A stretch of DNA of 64,000 nt from Mayamaea pseudoterrestris (lineage: Eukaryota > Bacillariophyta > Bacillariophyceae > Sellaphorales > Sellaphoraceae), in contig BROI01000002.1 in assembly GCA_027923505.1 (NCBI GenBank), forward strand, positions 744,001-808,000, written 5' to 3'. Below, piece after piece: positions 42,331-53,700 of this stretch. The notes under the pieces were generated by a model. The model saw nothing but the letters and a program-made list of their open reading frames with translations, did not search any database and had not been told where the DNA came from. The position numbers were made by a program, and so were the translations under genes. Position 1 is the stretch's first letter; every line of letters starts with the position of its first letter.

Positions 42331-45300
42331 ATGAAGGATAATTGCTCTAATGAATCTTGCGAGTCGCTGTTGAAAAAGCAAAATCAAAGGGCTTTGCATG
42401 AGCACCAGGGGCAGCTTACACACGCAACTCGTTCAGACGCGCCAAGGCAAACCATGCCACTTAACGAGGACGCCTTGCAACTTGACGACGAATGCATACA
42501 CCCCATATATCAGCCAAGACGGATACGTCGTTTTGCTGCCTGTGGAGGATTTCTGGGAGGCTGTATAGGAATGTTGTTGCTGACCTTGCTCAAGAATCAC
42601 TTTGGGCTTGATGAGACTGCGCTGCAATCCTTGTTACACACGCACTGCAGAGCTTCTCCCAGAGTAAGAGGAAACAGACTTTTATCATCGTATAAAACAG
42701 ATGAATATTTAAAGCCATATTCGAAAACAAGAGCAGACAAGAGCATTCAGATGCATTCCTCTTCAAGCGGCCGACGAAATCTCGTTGAATCAGCAACTGA
42801 CAATCATGGACCTTCCCTCGTCATTGCCGGCAAAATGACCGTCGTGGATGCTCCCTGCAACATTGCCCAATTGAATTTGAAGAATAACGAGTGGAGCCTT
42901 AGTGAACGTATTCAGCTCTCCCTCTACAATTCCTACTCGGGCGGCGAAGTTTACAGCCTGTTGGCCAATCATACGACGAGCAGTATAACAAGCGTCGCGG
43001 ATGAGGAGGAAGCCAGCAGCAGCAGTAAAAGCAGCAATAATTTACATTCTATCATGCAGCGAAGATCCATTCAGCCAATTACGACTGGTTCCGGCGAACT
43101 CATCGTGGTAGGTGCATTTGACACTACGTATCGAAACAGCCAAGTCACATACTGCTCCGTCGGCATGTGGGACGGATCACAACTATCCAAGGTTGGTGAA
43201 GGCTTGTGCAACTCTGCCTTGAGCAAGGGCATGAAGATTACCTGCGCGGCGCTCGCTGGCCCTCACGATGTTTACATTGCCGGTTCCTTTCAAACACAAG
43301 TTTGGAGCGGCGACGAGCATGCCTTTGTCCGTATCTACAATATTGCTCATTTCAACGCCTTGGAGCAAATGTGGTCGCCGCTGAACGTTGGTCAAATCAC
43401 TTGCTCGTGGTGCACCGTGACGGTGCTGGCGCTGGCCTGGGACTCCAAGCGCCGACAGTTGCATGTTGCTGGAAAGTTTAATGCGATTGACGGACGCAAC
43501 GTGCCGGCTGGGTTGGCCGTTTACGACTTTGATTCCGGTCACTTGGTGGCGCATCCTGGTGGCGGATTGACCATGCGCAATATCACACAGGACGGTGTAG
43601 GGACGGCCTTGCAAATGGATGAGGAGAGTGGTGTGCTGTACGTCATGGGCTCGTTCGAACGCTTGACGGCGACGAACGAGATTTGCCTAGGTTTAGCAGC
43701 GTATGAGATTGAAGCGGATCGCTGGACATGCTTGGCGGATGCGGCTCATACTGTCCTGCCAACAGGTGGTGGCAACATGCTATTGACGCCGTATGGTCTC
43801 ATGGTGGCAGGTAAAATTACGAACAAGACGACTTGGCCTGATTCCGATCGGCCGTACACCATTGCGCTACTAAAAACTACGCTCAAGACTCGTAACGAAA
43901 AGACGGAGGGGAAGCATGACGAAGTCATTGTCGAGGAGAAGCAGTATCATGCGTTCAACTGGTCGTGGCTTCCTGGATTCAAAGGTCATGACGAACCATT
44001 GCATGCCTTATCAAATGGTTTTGCTACCTACGAAGGCACTGTATTCATTGCTGGCGACAACTTTGTAGCAAAATGGTCGTATCAACCAAAGTCACAGTCG
44101 GAGGACGATAAAAATCGCGGCTTACTGGACACGTCGCGCTACAGTAGTCGCCCGCAGGAAATTGTGCCAGTCACGGAAGTTCTATCCGGCGAACAAGTGC
44201 GAGGCGCGATCATGGCAATTTCGCAAATGATGCCCATGTCAGAAGACGGAAATGGAGGACCCGGACAAGTCAACATTACCATTATTGTTTATTGCGTTGC
44301 TGCTGGCTGTGTACTTGGCGTAATTGGCGCTATTCTTTGCAACAAAAATATTACTACTGCTCTTTTCCCGTTCTTGCAAAAAGACAAAGACTTCAAGGGT
44401 TTTACTCTCGATACCCTCACATATAGTGCGATTGAAAACTCAAGTATCATGGAGGCTTATAACAAGGCCATGAGAACACGCTACGTTGAGCAGCCCAACC
44501 TGCTCACCATAATCGACCCACAAGAAATATTCTTGCAGCGAATCATTGGAGAAGGAACGTTTGGACGCGTTTGGAGTGCAAAATGGAGAAGCGCTAGTGT
44601 TGCTGTTAAGGAATTTGTATTTGCCCAGGCAGCTGTCGCAGGTCGATCGTCTATGCAAAATGAAATAGTGGAAGAGATTATTGGAGAAGCTGGAATGATG
44701 GCGATTTTGCGCCACCCTAATGTCCTACAGCTCTTTGGCTGCTCGCTCACAGCACAAGCTATCTGGATTGTCAGTGAGCTTTGTTCGCTGGGTAGTCTCC
44801 GGCAGGTACTTGACGACAACTCGCAGGTGCTACCGGTTGAAAGAAGGCTCAGTCTTGCCTTGCAGATAGCGGAGGGAATGACATATCTGCACAATCAAGA
44901 ACCGCCCATTATACATCGAGATCTCAAGAGTCATAATATTTTTATTCATGAGACATTTACGGATGCTGAGGATGCGAGTACATCCTCCGGCAAGAACAAG
45001 AACCGACGACACGCCGGGGATCCGTACGACAAGCTAGACACCCATTCGACTCTACTTGCAAAGATTGGTGATTGGGGCTCTGCTCGTGCGGCGCTGTCTG
45101 GTTCGAGAACGATGACTCATGGAATGGGCACAGCATGTTGGCTCGGTGAGTTTGATTGTGTGTGATTTCCAGGTCGTCTTTGTGGCATTTCGATGTTATT
45201 TTTCTAAACCGCATGCTCTCCTTTTATGCATAGCTCCTGAAGTAATTAAGCATGCGCGCTCTTCAAAGTTCAGTGATGTATACGGCTATGGCATTATTCT

Positions 45301-45580
45301 GTGGGAGCTGGCAACGAGAGAGGAAGTCTACCAAGGCCTCGAGACAACGCAAATTATTGCCAAGGTTGCTAACGAATGCCTAAGGCCGCCTGTCCCTCCA
45401 GATTGTCCATGGAAGGATATCATGGTCAAATGTTGGGCCGAGAACCCGCATGATCGTTTAGAGTTCAAAGACATTGTACGTGAACTTGGGGCAGTGTTGA
45501 ACGAGATTTTAAGAAAGAGCGTTACCATCATTCGCGAGCAAGATGGAGAGGACGACTCTTCTAGCGTGCTGGACCTCTAA
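42331..45580 (+). CDS. Receptor-like TKL kinase with propeller-type ectodomain
   Basis: Two exons (42331-45145, 45234-45580; phase 1 junction WLAPEVIKHA) give 1,053 residues. A cytosolic N tail precedes one hydrophobic helix (residues 70-88, GGFLGGCIGMLLLTLL), then about 500 residues of repeated strands such as GELIVVGAFDT, VGMWDGSQLSKVGEGL, VYIAGSF and LYVMGSFERL, the W-D-G/GxF style of Rax2-like or kelch propellers. A second helix (647-670, VYCVAAGCVLGVIGAIL) leads to a tyrosine-kinase-like Ser/Thr kinase (731-1040): GEGTFGRVWSAKW, AVKEF, HRDLKSHNIF, KIGDWGSA in place of DFG, and APEVIKHARSSKFSDVYGYG. With two helices, the propeller probably faces outside. DWG keeps the metal-binding Asp, so activity is likely. 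Ligand unknown. Confidence 0.85.
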
Positions 45581-45659
45581 ATCATCTATGCTGCACAAAT
45601 CTCGGCTACTTTAAAATGCATTTACTATAGCTTGCATATATATTATATAATTTGTGTAA

Positions 45660-48446
45660 TCAACTTGCATCAAAATCTATCGTAGCCGTGATAATGGAAG
45701 CAAACAGTCTTACCTCGTCCAATAAATGGTCAGCATCCGACGTCCCTAACTCATCGACAGAAAGTGTCAGCTTGACCCGCTTAATCGGAGGGGCTGAAGT
45801 GTCTCCATTTCCGTTCTTGTCGCTGCTTATGCATTTAAAGCACGACAAGGCGACGGATGTTCGTGTTGGTGGATGGAATGGGGAATTAACTGTCATCGAC
45901 ACATGAAGTGGCACAATTTTAAGAAATGCATCATTCGCCGCGGCGACAAACGAACAAAAGTTTTGCTGTACATGAGATGTCTTCTTAGTCACAGCATCCG
46001 TTTTTACTTGTGCCTCAATCAATTCTTGGTCCAAGAAAACACTTATAGGAGGAGTCGGGAGGAACGCCAAATCGTCCATCGCAGGAACTGGATCGCCTGC
46101 GGCATCAATGACGGCGCCCAAGCCCAGTCCCGCACCCACTGCAATCGGAGTCAACCCGTACAGCGCAGCCGCTCCGCAACATTTAGTCAGAGACAGCTTA
46201 ACATCAGCCGCTGAGGACAAAATGGCTCGCTCGCGTAGTGTGCTAGACTTGTCATCAAAGTCATCCCATTCTCCCCCAATGCCAATGCGCTCTCCTAAAA
46301 TATTCATTGAGCGCACCAATCCATCAAAGAGCTGACGAACAGCTCGTCCACTTGAGGTAGCCGCCGCGGCTCGTCTTCGATTCGACGGCAAGGCAGCAAT
46401 TCTCACAGACATTGACTCGCTCGCTGTCTCACTGTTGCATGCAAGCTCGCCAAGCAACTTGGTTTGACGAGAAAATGTGGGAGTAAATGATCCAGTGCGG
46501 GTGTCACATTCCAGTCGAAACAAAATGGACATGCGGTAATTTATATGATTCTCTTCATCTCTGACATATCCATGATAATCAATTCGAGCAGTCACAGCAA
46601 TACTTCCACGATGAGCAGTCAACATCATCCAGCTGGGTAAAAGTCGGCTTTGCGTGTTCTGCAGCGTTTTAACGACAGCCGAACACCTTCGTACTGCACA
46701 AAGCCGCGTTGCTGCCAAGAGTGCGTTGCTAACCGACAATTCTAATGGATTGGAAGTTGACTCGATAATTTCATGACCAATGGCTCGCAGATATGGATCA
46801 GTATTGATCTGCTCCAACATGGACCGACCGCCACTTAATAATACGCGGATGCCAAAATTCACTTGTGCAGAAATTATTAATCGCAGCTGACTCGTTTTCG
46901 TTGCATCGGATTGACGATGATCAAACTCAGCGTGAGTTTCTGCCGCACCAGGAGCACCCTCACTCATTGTCAGTTCTCCCATTGACGGCGCACCAAACGA
47001 ATCATCCACTCTCCAAAACGACACTGTCACAGCTCCCAAGAGCCCGTCGTTGGCATTCCCTGCTGCATTGCCGTCAAAGAAGCGCACCGGATCAACGTGA
47101 ACCGCGTGCGTCGCGGCAGCAGCCACGGCACCCCAAACGCCTCGTCGCAAGGCTTGCGCCTGCGCCGACAGCAATTCTAGCTGCCACGATAGTGCAAACG
47201 TATGCGCAACCTCAAAGAGCGCCTGCAGTGGTTGTGCTGGCGTATCGTCCATGTCATCCATGTCGACATCTCCGGAAGCATCGCTTGTCGAAGCACTCTT
47301 TCGCTGCTTATATTCTACTTCTTGCTTTGCCATGGCTCTGGCCGCCAAACGATGCAAATCGTAACGCTGCCTATGTGAACTCTCCAGCTGATGCGTAAAT
47401 TCTCCCGTTTTGGCGTGAACGCTCACGTCGAGCGAAAGCAACGTCCATGTCGGTTCGTCCTCATCCACTTCATCGCCGCCGCTGCTGCTCGAAAAGACGG
47501 TTAACAGTGCCATGATTGGGTACTGCGGCTCATTGTCATTGTCGTCATCATTTCGAATTGCAGTATTATGTATGTTCTTTGGTGTCCCGTATACCAATCT
47601 TACAATACCTCCGCGAACAATGAGCTTCCACAAGGGAGGTGGCATGTCACCCTTCCGCCGCCGCCGCCAACCCACTTCTCCGTTCACCAGCTTGCGCCTA
47701 ACCACCAACTCCCACTCCTGCTGCAGTCTCGCCTTGCTCCACTGCGTCTCAACTGTTGCATTACTACTTAGTTTCAAGTTACTTGGCAAATCGTACCAGC
47801 CTCGACCAATCATGACATCCAGCGCCCCGAACAAGTCATGCGGCGGCGCCCTCGCGGAAAACAATTGCCCATGAAAAAAGTACAGCATATCCTGCGCCTC
47901 ATCGGCCTGCTGCCAGTGCGAGTGCGCGTGCCGCAACGTTTTTCCGCAGAGTGACACGATGCGCGACAGGGCCGTGGTGGCGTTGGAGGCGGTCAATGCG
48001 GCAACGTGCGTCAAGCTTTTCGTGTGTGCGTGCAGCCGCCAGACGAGTTCGTGCCGGCGCTGCGCGAAGGAGAGATTGGACATTTGCTCACGTATTTTGC
48101 TGCTAGTTGCTGCTGCTGTATTGCTTTCTTCCGCGGCTGCTGCAGCGTCATCCTCGTTGTTATTGAAGCCGGTCGTCGTTCCAGTCGCCGCCATGGTCAC
48201 GACTTCAAGCTCGCCATGCGCCATATTGTAAAAGTCCGAGTACAAGGCATCCGTGGACGCCAGCAAGACTTGGGTCAATGGTGACACCAGTAGACTCCCA
48301 TCGGTGGGATCGACGGATAGTTCGAGGCGACGAGGTGTCACTGGTTGCTCTCGCTTTGAGTAGTAGGGTGATGACGTTGCGGCGCTGCCATTGTAGTCAT
48401 ACGTTGACATGCTTTGATTCGAAAAAGCTACGCGCAAGCAAGTCAC
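45660..48446 (-). CDS. MED14: Mediator complex subunit 14 (MED14/RGR1-like)
   Basis: One exon, 928 residues from 48446 (or 916 from the Met at 48410, MSTYDYNGSAATS). MED14 is the backbone joining head, middle and tail of the Mediator complex, which links activators to RNA polymerase II. The best evidence lies at residues 120 to 240: RRHELVWRLHAHTKSLTHVA, then HWQQADEAQDMLYFFHGQLF and SARAPPHDLFGALDVMIGRG followed by WYDLP. Plant MED14 reads AADSLFFMHEGLQQARAPIYDVPSAIEVLLTGSYQRLP at this place in the same order. The next region also follows the family (PLWKLIVRGGIVRLVYG; LLSLDVSVHAKTGEF; LLSAQAQALRRGVWGA). Low-complexity inserts are Ala/Asp-rich. The length is between yeast and plant forms' core portions. 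Confidence 0.82.
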   Translation of the reverse strand: MTCLRVAFSNQSMSTYDYNGSAATSSPYYSKREQPVTPRRLELSVDPTDGSLLVSPLTQVLLASTDALYSDFYNMAHGELEVVTMAATGTTTGFNNNEDDAAAAAEESNTAAATSSKIREQMSNLSFAQRRHELVWRLHAHTKSLTHVAALTASNATTALSRIVSLCGKTLRHAHSHWQQADEAQDMLYFFHGQLFSARAPPHDLFGALDVMIGRGWYDLPSNLKLSSNATVETQWSKARLQQEWELVVRRKLVNGEVGWRRRRKGDMPPPLWKLIVRGGIVRLVYGTPKNIHNTAIRNDDDNDNEPQYPIMALLTVFSSSSGGDEVDEDEPTWTLLSLDVSVHAKTGEFTHQLESSHRQRYDLHRLAARAMAKQEVEYKQRKSASTSDASGDVDMDDMDDTPAQPLQALFEVAHTFALSWQLELLSAQAQALRRGVWGAVAAAATHAVHVDPVRFFDGNAAGNANDGLLGAVTVSFWRVDDSFGAPSMGELTMSEGAPGAAETHAEFDHRQSDATKTSQLRLIISAQVNFGIRVLLSGGRSMLEQINTDPYLRAIGHEIIESTSNPLELSVSNALLAATRLCAVRRCSAVVKTLQNTQSRLLPSWMMLTAHRGSIAVTARIDYHGYVRDEENHINYRMSILFRLECDTRTGSFTPTFSRQTKLLGELACNSETASESMSVRIAALPSNRRRAAAATSSGRAVRQLFDGLVRSMNILGERIGIGGEWDDFDDKSSTLRERAILSSAADVKLSLTKCCGAAALYGLTPIAVGAGLGLGAVIDAAGDPVPAMDDLAFLPTPPISVFLDQELIEAQVKTDAVTKKTSHVQQNFCSFVAAANDAFLKIVPLHVSMTVNSPFHPPTRTSVALSCFKCISSDKNGNGDTSAPPIKRVKLTLSVDELGTSDADHLLDEVRLFASIITATIDFDAS

Positions 48447-48539
48447 GCTATTAGCAAGCCGTTCCTATGAATAACAGCGTAGACGTTTTAGATTACTCAA
48501 GCATATCTTTGATCAAAAGGCGAACATCCAAAGCGCCAT

Positions 48540-49540
48540 GATGTCGCAGCGCAACCAAACCAATGGTGCGAGCGCAATTTTCCACCTCGTCCCAGAAAGG
48601 GTTTGGAAATCGACCGCGACATTGACTGCATACGACGTATATAGTTGTACTACAACACCTTTTCGTTGGCAGCCATTGCCCATTCACCAAAATGCGACTG
48701 CAAGTGAAAGCTCCTGGCGTAGTCATTGCAACTATTTGTACAACGCCATGTCTCGCCTTTCACTGTCCATTCACTGGAGTTTCCTTGACGAGGATACAAT
48801 ATGATCCACTATTTTCTTCATCTCCTTCCGCAGTTACCTTCGACAACGACCTACAAATCAATTCCATAGAAGAGGCATCAAACATACTTACAATATGGGA
48901 TAGCTATTTCAGCGGTAGTCAATCAGCTGGACAGGCAGTCGATGAGAATAACGATTCACTGTCAATCGACGTCAATCAAGTCGCCCAATCAGTTCTATTC
49001 TTGACTCATCAAGCAGCCATTCAACGAGTTAATGACCCCTCAAGCGGTCGCATTATGCTTGGAATTTGTGCCAGTTCGGCTTCTCAAGGAATCGAAACGC
49101 TCAAATCATGGGTGTCGACGCTCAAACTTCCGCGAGGCTTGCTGCATGGCATGGATGACGCCGGTGTTCCCTTGCAAATCGACGGAGGCGTATACATCAA
49201 GTACAATTCAGGCGGGGTCTACACTTTTGCCGACATTAAAAAGTCAGGTCGAGGGTTCGACTCGCTATGGAAGCCGGGAGATGCCATGCTCGAGAATTAC
49301 GATGGAACCTATCGAGGAGTTTACTTTCAAGTTGAAATTGGAGATGATACCTTTCGACAGTACCTTTGCCCGCTTGATCTGTTTGATGCGAACGTAAATA
49401 GTTGAACGTAAGTTGTAAAGATTTTTTAAGCAGCTCTTCTATGTCAGTTTTATACATGCTGGTAGTTGAGAGCGCGGTGAAGCTTCATCTCAGCGACGGA
49501 GAATTTCGACGAGATGTCGCAGCGCAACCAAACCAATGGT
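48540..49540. repeat. 28-base direct repeat on both sides of the DUF1824 gene
   Basis: An identical 28-base sequence beginning GATGTCGCAGCGCAACCAAA occurs at 48540-48567 and 49513-49540, in the same direction, just before and just after the DUF1824 gene. On the minus strand both copies can be read TIGLVALRH in open frames. It is too long to be chance in this window; its origin is not clear. Confidence 0.7.
48692..49405 (+). CDS. Plastid-targeted DUF1824-like protein
   Basis: One exon, 237 residues. The N terminus VKAPGVVIATICTTPCLA followed by FHCPF is a signal peptide with an aromatic residue at the cut, so plastid import is likely. The body resembles DUF1824, a family of cyanobacteria and plastids: MLGICASSASQGIETLKSWV, then DGGVYIKYNSGGVYTF, YDGTYRGVYFQVEI and the closing YLCPLDLFD; cyanobacterial members have VYIKFN, Y.G..RGVL and a closing GHLPLDLF. 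Function of the family is unknown. The gene ends only 190 bases before the retroelement. Confidence 0.75.
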   Translation: MRLQVKAPGVVIATICTTPCLAFHCPFTGVSLTRIQYDPLFSSSPSAVTFDNDLQINSIEEASNILTIWDSYFSGSQSAGQAVDENNDSLSIDVNQVAQSVLFLTHQAAIQRVNDPSSGRIMLGICASSASQGIETLKSWVSTLKLPRGLLHGMDDAGVPLQIDGGVYIKYNSGGVYTFADIKKSGRGFDSLWKPGDAMLENYDGTYRGVYFQVEIGDDTFRQYLCPLDLFDANVNS

Positions 49541-49594
49541 CTCGATTAAAATCTCATCGTACCGGTACAAGTACCCAGGCTTCCCTTCTCCGCC

Positions 49595-49896
49595 GAGTCG
49601 AAACAATTAAGGTTCAGGCCCTGCCAGTGTCCGTTTGTTTCGGTTGATCCTCATGGCTGGATATCTGTTAATATCCAGTATCTGTGAATACTCAAGTTAC
49701 TTAAGCTACAGAAGCAAGCCGACGTTACAAACACGTCGGCAACGGTCCCCTTAAAGTAGCGGTAACAACTAAATCAAATCATTCTATTGCAAAGTACACG
49801 CAATCGTCTCGTTCCCCTCTTCTTACCAAGTTAGCAGACTGATCATCTCCTACTTGACCAAGTACTCAAGGTAACTCGACACAAGTTGCATTGATA
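49595..49896 (+). repeat. LTR, outer left copy
   Basis: 302 bases from GAGTCGAAAC to TTGCATTGATA. It is preceded by CGCC, which recurs after the right LTR. Confidence 0.88.
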
Positions 49897-49965
49897 GGTT
49901 ATTCGTCCCAATCACGCGCCCTACTGCCGCTACAAAATCTCGTTCTAGACCCCGAGAAAAGCATC

Positions 49966-51559
49966 ATGTCTACCGACAACAACGACACCGACACGGAGCA
50001 GTACTTCGACACTCCTCCTCCTAAACCCCGAGCTGGCTCTCCAACATCTGCTGCAGCTGATCTTGCCACGCTCATCACAGCTCTCAAGTCGATTCCATCC
50101 GACCAGCTTAAGATCCTCCTCCAAGCCGTCCAACCGACCGACGCGTCGTCGCCTGGAGACTCTCCTCCCAAGGATGAAACCTCTATTCCAACGGCCAACG
50201 AATATGTTTCCCTCATTGGTGGTTACCTCGATGCCGAGCGCAAGATTGCCTTCTGTGGAGGCAAACCGAATCTTGACTACACGCTCCCCCAAGTGCTCGA
50301 GGACGACCCGCTCGCCAAGCACATCCCCAAGACGCCAGCTTGTCACCGCGATTTGACAATGAAGCGTGCTGCTCAGGATTACGCCATTCGCATTGCTTTC
50401 AAGCCTTCCATTGGCAAGTTAGAGAAGGCGATGCCGATGTTCGCCTGGGGCGAGCTCATCCTTCGTGCGCTTGAAACGACTGGCGGCGATTCCGTCACTT
50501 ACTCGCTGTCGAGAGACAACAAGACGCGCGTTAGTGTTTGTACCAACTTTGATGTACTCACGCTCGCTCACGTTATCGCTCAAAGCAAGAAGGATGTCGC
50601 CAATTGGCGTCCAATGGACCACGAGAACAGCTCGATGGCGATCGAGTTCGTGTTGAATCACTTGAGCACGGCGATCCAACAGATTGTCGAGCCTCGCCGA
50701 AAGGAAGATGATACCTTCGCTATCTTCTTTATGCGCATCGCTCAAGCCAACGCTGATCTTTCATACGAAGCTGCCGACAAGATGAAGGCAGAGCTCCGTG
50801 CTTACAAATTGACCGACGTTTCCTACCAAGACGTTCACCATTTTGGTGCCAAGTTCCTCAACACTGAGCGCCAGCTTCACAATGGCAAACGCTGGGACCA
50901 CTCCCTTGGATTAATCTTCATTAGAGAGCTCTCCAAGTGTCCTTCGGAAGTTATGCGTGTAACGTTCATTGGCATTGGAGAACGGTACGACACTGCTCTT
51001 CGTGAAATCAATCCCCTCTCCTACGACGAGCAGCGCTCTCGCATGTTCAGTTTAAACGTTCATATCTCCCAGTTGGTTGAACGCGCTGACGATCTTTACG
51101 CTCAGATCAAAGCAGTTGATGGAGGATGGCCTCCGCTTGTCAATATTGTCGACAAGAAAGCGCCCGATATCAACTCGTTGACGAAACTCAGCCACGCCGA
51201 GCAAGCTGCTCTCATCTCAAGCGGCCAAGTTGACATCAACAATCTCGTTCAATCCAAGGTCAAAGAGCTCCGCACAAAGGACAAGAAGCAGTTGGAGGCT
51301 TACAAGAAGCGATTCGCCAAGCAGTCGCCAACTGGCGACACCAAGGCTCCAAACACGACTCCTTCTGGCGATTCCACCAAGACCGCCGAAAAGCGAGCTG
51401 AACGCCCTTTACCAGCATGGCGCACAAAGCCGCCTGCTGCCAACAATAAAGACGAAGTCAAGGAGGTTGGCAAGTACAAGTTCCAGTGGTGCGACAAGTG
51501 CTCCAAGTGGGTGTGGAATCATACGTCTGCAACGCACAAATCCAAGTCGCCCGAGGCAA
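49966..51559 (+). CDS. Copia gag, partial duplicate copy
   Basis: A 5' copy of the element's gag beginning MSTDNNDTD, matching the downstream gag copy throughout. It is cut by the internal LTR and is therefore a fragment of an older or recombined copy. Confidence 0.85.
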
Positions 51560-51861
51560 GAGTCGAAACAATTAAGGTTCAGGCCCTGCCAGTGTCCGTT
51601 TGTTTCGGTTGATCCTCATGGCTGGATATCTGTTAATATCCAGTATCTGTGAATACTCAAGTTACTTAAGCTACAGAAGCAAGCCGACGTTACAAACACG
51701 TCGGCAACGGTCCCCTTAAAGTAGCGGTAACAACTAAATCAAATCATTCTATTGCAAAGTACACGCAATCGTCTCGTTCCCCTCTTCTTACCAAGTTAGC
51801 AGACTGATCATCTCCTACTTGACCAAGTACTCAAGGTAACTCGACACAAGTTGCATTGATA
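51560..51861 (+). repeat. LTR, internal copy
   Basis: 302 bases, same ends as the outer copies. It lies inside gag sequence, as expected if one element had entered another or two copies had recombined. Confidence 0.88.
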
Positions 51862-51930
51862 GGTTATTCGTCCCAATCACGCGCCCTACTGCCGCTACAA
51901 AATCTCGTTCTAGACCCCGAGAAAAGCATC

Positions 51931-53604
51931 ATGTCTACCGACAACAACGACACCGACACGGAGCAGTACTTCGACACTCCTCCTCCTAAACCCCGAGCTG
52001 GCTCTCCAACATCTGCTGCAGCTGATCTTGCCACGCTCATCACAGCTCTCAAGTCGATTCCATCCGACCAGCTTAAGATCCTCCTCCAAGCCGTCCAACC
52101 GACCGACGCGTCGTCGCCTGGAGACTCTCCTCCCAAGGATGAAACCTCTATTCCAACGGCCAACGAATATGTTTCCCTCATTGGTGGTTACCTCGATGCC
52201 GAGCGCAAGATTGCCTTCTGTGGAGGCAAACCGAATCTTGACTACACGCTCCCCCAAGTGCTCGAGGACGACCCGCTCGCCAAGCACATCCCCAAGACGC
52301 CAGCTTGTCACCGCGATTTGACAATGAAGCGTGCTGCTCAGGATTACGCCATTCGCATTGCTTTCAAGCCTTCCATTGGCAAGTTAGAGAAGGCGATGCC
52401 GATGTTCGCCTGGGGCGAGCTCATCCTTCGTGCGCTTGAAACGACTGGCGGCGATTCCGTCACTTACTCGCTGTCGAGAGACAACAAGACGCGCGTTAGT
52501 GTTTGTACCAACTTTGATGTACTCACGCTCGCTCACGTTATCGCTCAAAGCAAGAAGGATGTCGCCAATTGGCGTCCAATGGACCACGAGAACAGCTCGA
52601 TGGCGATCGAGTTCGTGTTGAATCACTTGAGCACGGCGATCCAACAGATTGTCGAGCCTCGCCGAAAGGAAGATGATACCTTCGCTATCTTCTTTATGCG
52701 CATCGCTCAAGCCAACGCTGATCTTTCATACGAAGCTGCCGACAAGATGAAGGCAGAGCTCCGTGCTTACAAATTGACCGACGTTTCCTACCAAGACGTT
52801 CACCATTTTGGTGCCAAGTTCCTCAACACTGAGCGCCAGCTTCACAATGGCAAACGCTGGGACCACTCCCTTGGATTAATCTTCATTAGAGAGCTCTCCA
52901 AGTGTCCTTCGGAAGTTATGCGTGTAACGTTCATTGGCATTGGAGAACGGTACGACACTGCTCTTCGTGAAATCAATCCCCTCTCCTACGACGAGCAGCG
53001 CTCTCGCATGTTCAGTTTAAACGTTCATATCTCCCAGTTGGTTGAACGCGCTGACGATCTTTACGCTCAGATCAAAGCAGTTGATGGAGGATGGCCTCCG
53101 CTTGTCAATATTGTCGACAAGAAAGCGCCCGATATCAACTCGTTGACGAAACTCAGCCACGCCGAGCAAGCTGCTCTCATCTCAAGCGGCCAAGTTGACA
53201 TCAACAATCTCGTTCAATCCAAGGTCAAAGAGCTCCGCACAAAGGACAAGAAGCAGTTGGAGGCTTACAAGAAGCGATTCGCCAAGCAGTCGCCAACTGG
53301 CGACACCAAGGCTCCAAACACGACTCCTTCTGGCGATTCCACCAAGACCGCCGAAAAGCGAGCTGAACGCCCTTTACCAGCATGGCGCACAAAGCCGCCT
53401 GCTGCCAACAATAAAGACGAAGTCAAGGAGGTTGGCAAGTACAAGTTCCAGTGGTGCGACAAGTGCTCCAAGTGGGTGTGGAATCATACGTCTGCAACGC
53501 ACAAATCCAAGTCGCCCGAGGCAAACAACTTCATTCTTGCCGACTCCGCCAACGTGTTTGAAGAATTCACCGACTACGCTCCCTTCGCTGACAGTCAGGA
53601 ATGA
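51931..53604 (+). CDS. Copia gag
   Basis: Capsid-type protein of about 557 residues. Its C-terminal quarter carries a CxxC...H...H zinc-binding motif (WCDKCSKWVWNHTSATH) after a long helical domain. The gag start is taken at MSTDNND. Confidence 0.85.
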   Translation: MSTDNNDTDTEQYFDTPPPKPRAGSPTSAAADLATLITALKSIPSDQLKILLQAVQPTDASSPGDSPPKDETSIPTANEYVSLIGGYLDAERKIAFCGGKPNLDYTLPQVLEDDPLAKHIPKTPACHRDLTMKRAAQDYAIRIAFKPSIGKLEKAMPMFAWGELILRALETTGGDSVTYSLSRDNKTRVSVCTNFDVLTLAHVIAQSKKDVANWRPMDHENSSMAIEFVLNHLSTAIQQIVEPRRKEDDTFAIFFMRIAQANADLSYEAADKMKAELRAYKLTDVSYQDVHHFGAKFLNTERQLHNGKRWDHSLGLIFIRELSKCPSEVMRVTFIGIGERYDTALREINPLSYDEQRSRMFSLNVHISQLVERADDLYAQIKAVDGGWPPLVNIVDKKAPDINSLTKLSHAEQAALISSGQVDINNLVQSKVKELRTKDKKQLEAYKKRFAKQSPTGDTKAPNTTPSGDSTKTAEKRAERPLPAWRTKPPAANNKDEVKEVGKYKFQWCDKCSKWVWNHTSATHKSKSPEANNFILADSANVFEEFTDYAPFADSQE

Positions 53605-53700
53605 CTTGAATGCGGAAGGACGCCGCCTCTTCTTCTCTTTGTTCAAGCGTTTTGTTTCAAGACTGCCTTCGCCCGGTTCATCCTCAAGCCCGTCGCCGCC

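Noticed and set aside
48493-48726. Minus-strand 77-residue frame ending TIGLVALRHHGALDVRLL
   Set aside because: It reads like a possible last exon but has no recognised family and overlaps the DUF1824 start. Kept only as part of the 28-base repeat observation.
50000-51500. Independent host gene for the upstream gag copy
   Set aside because: It matches the Copia gag downstream throughout, so it belongs to the element.
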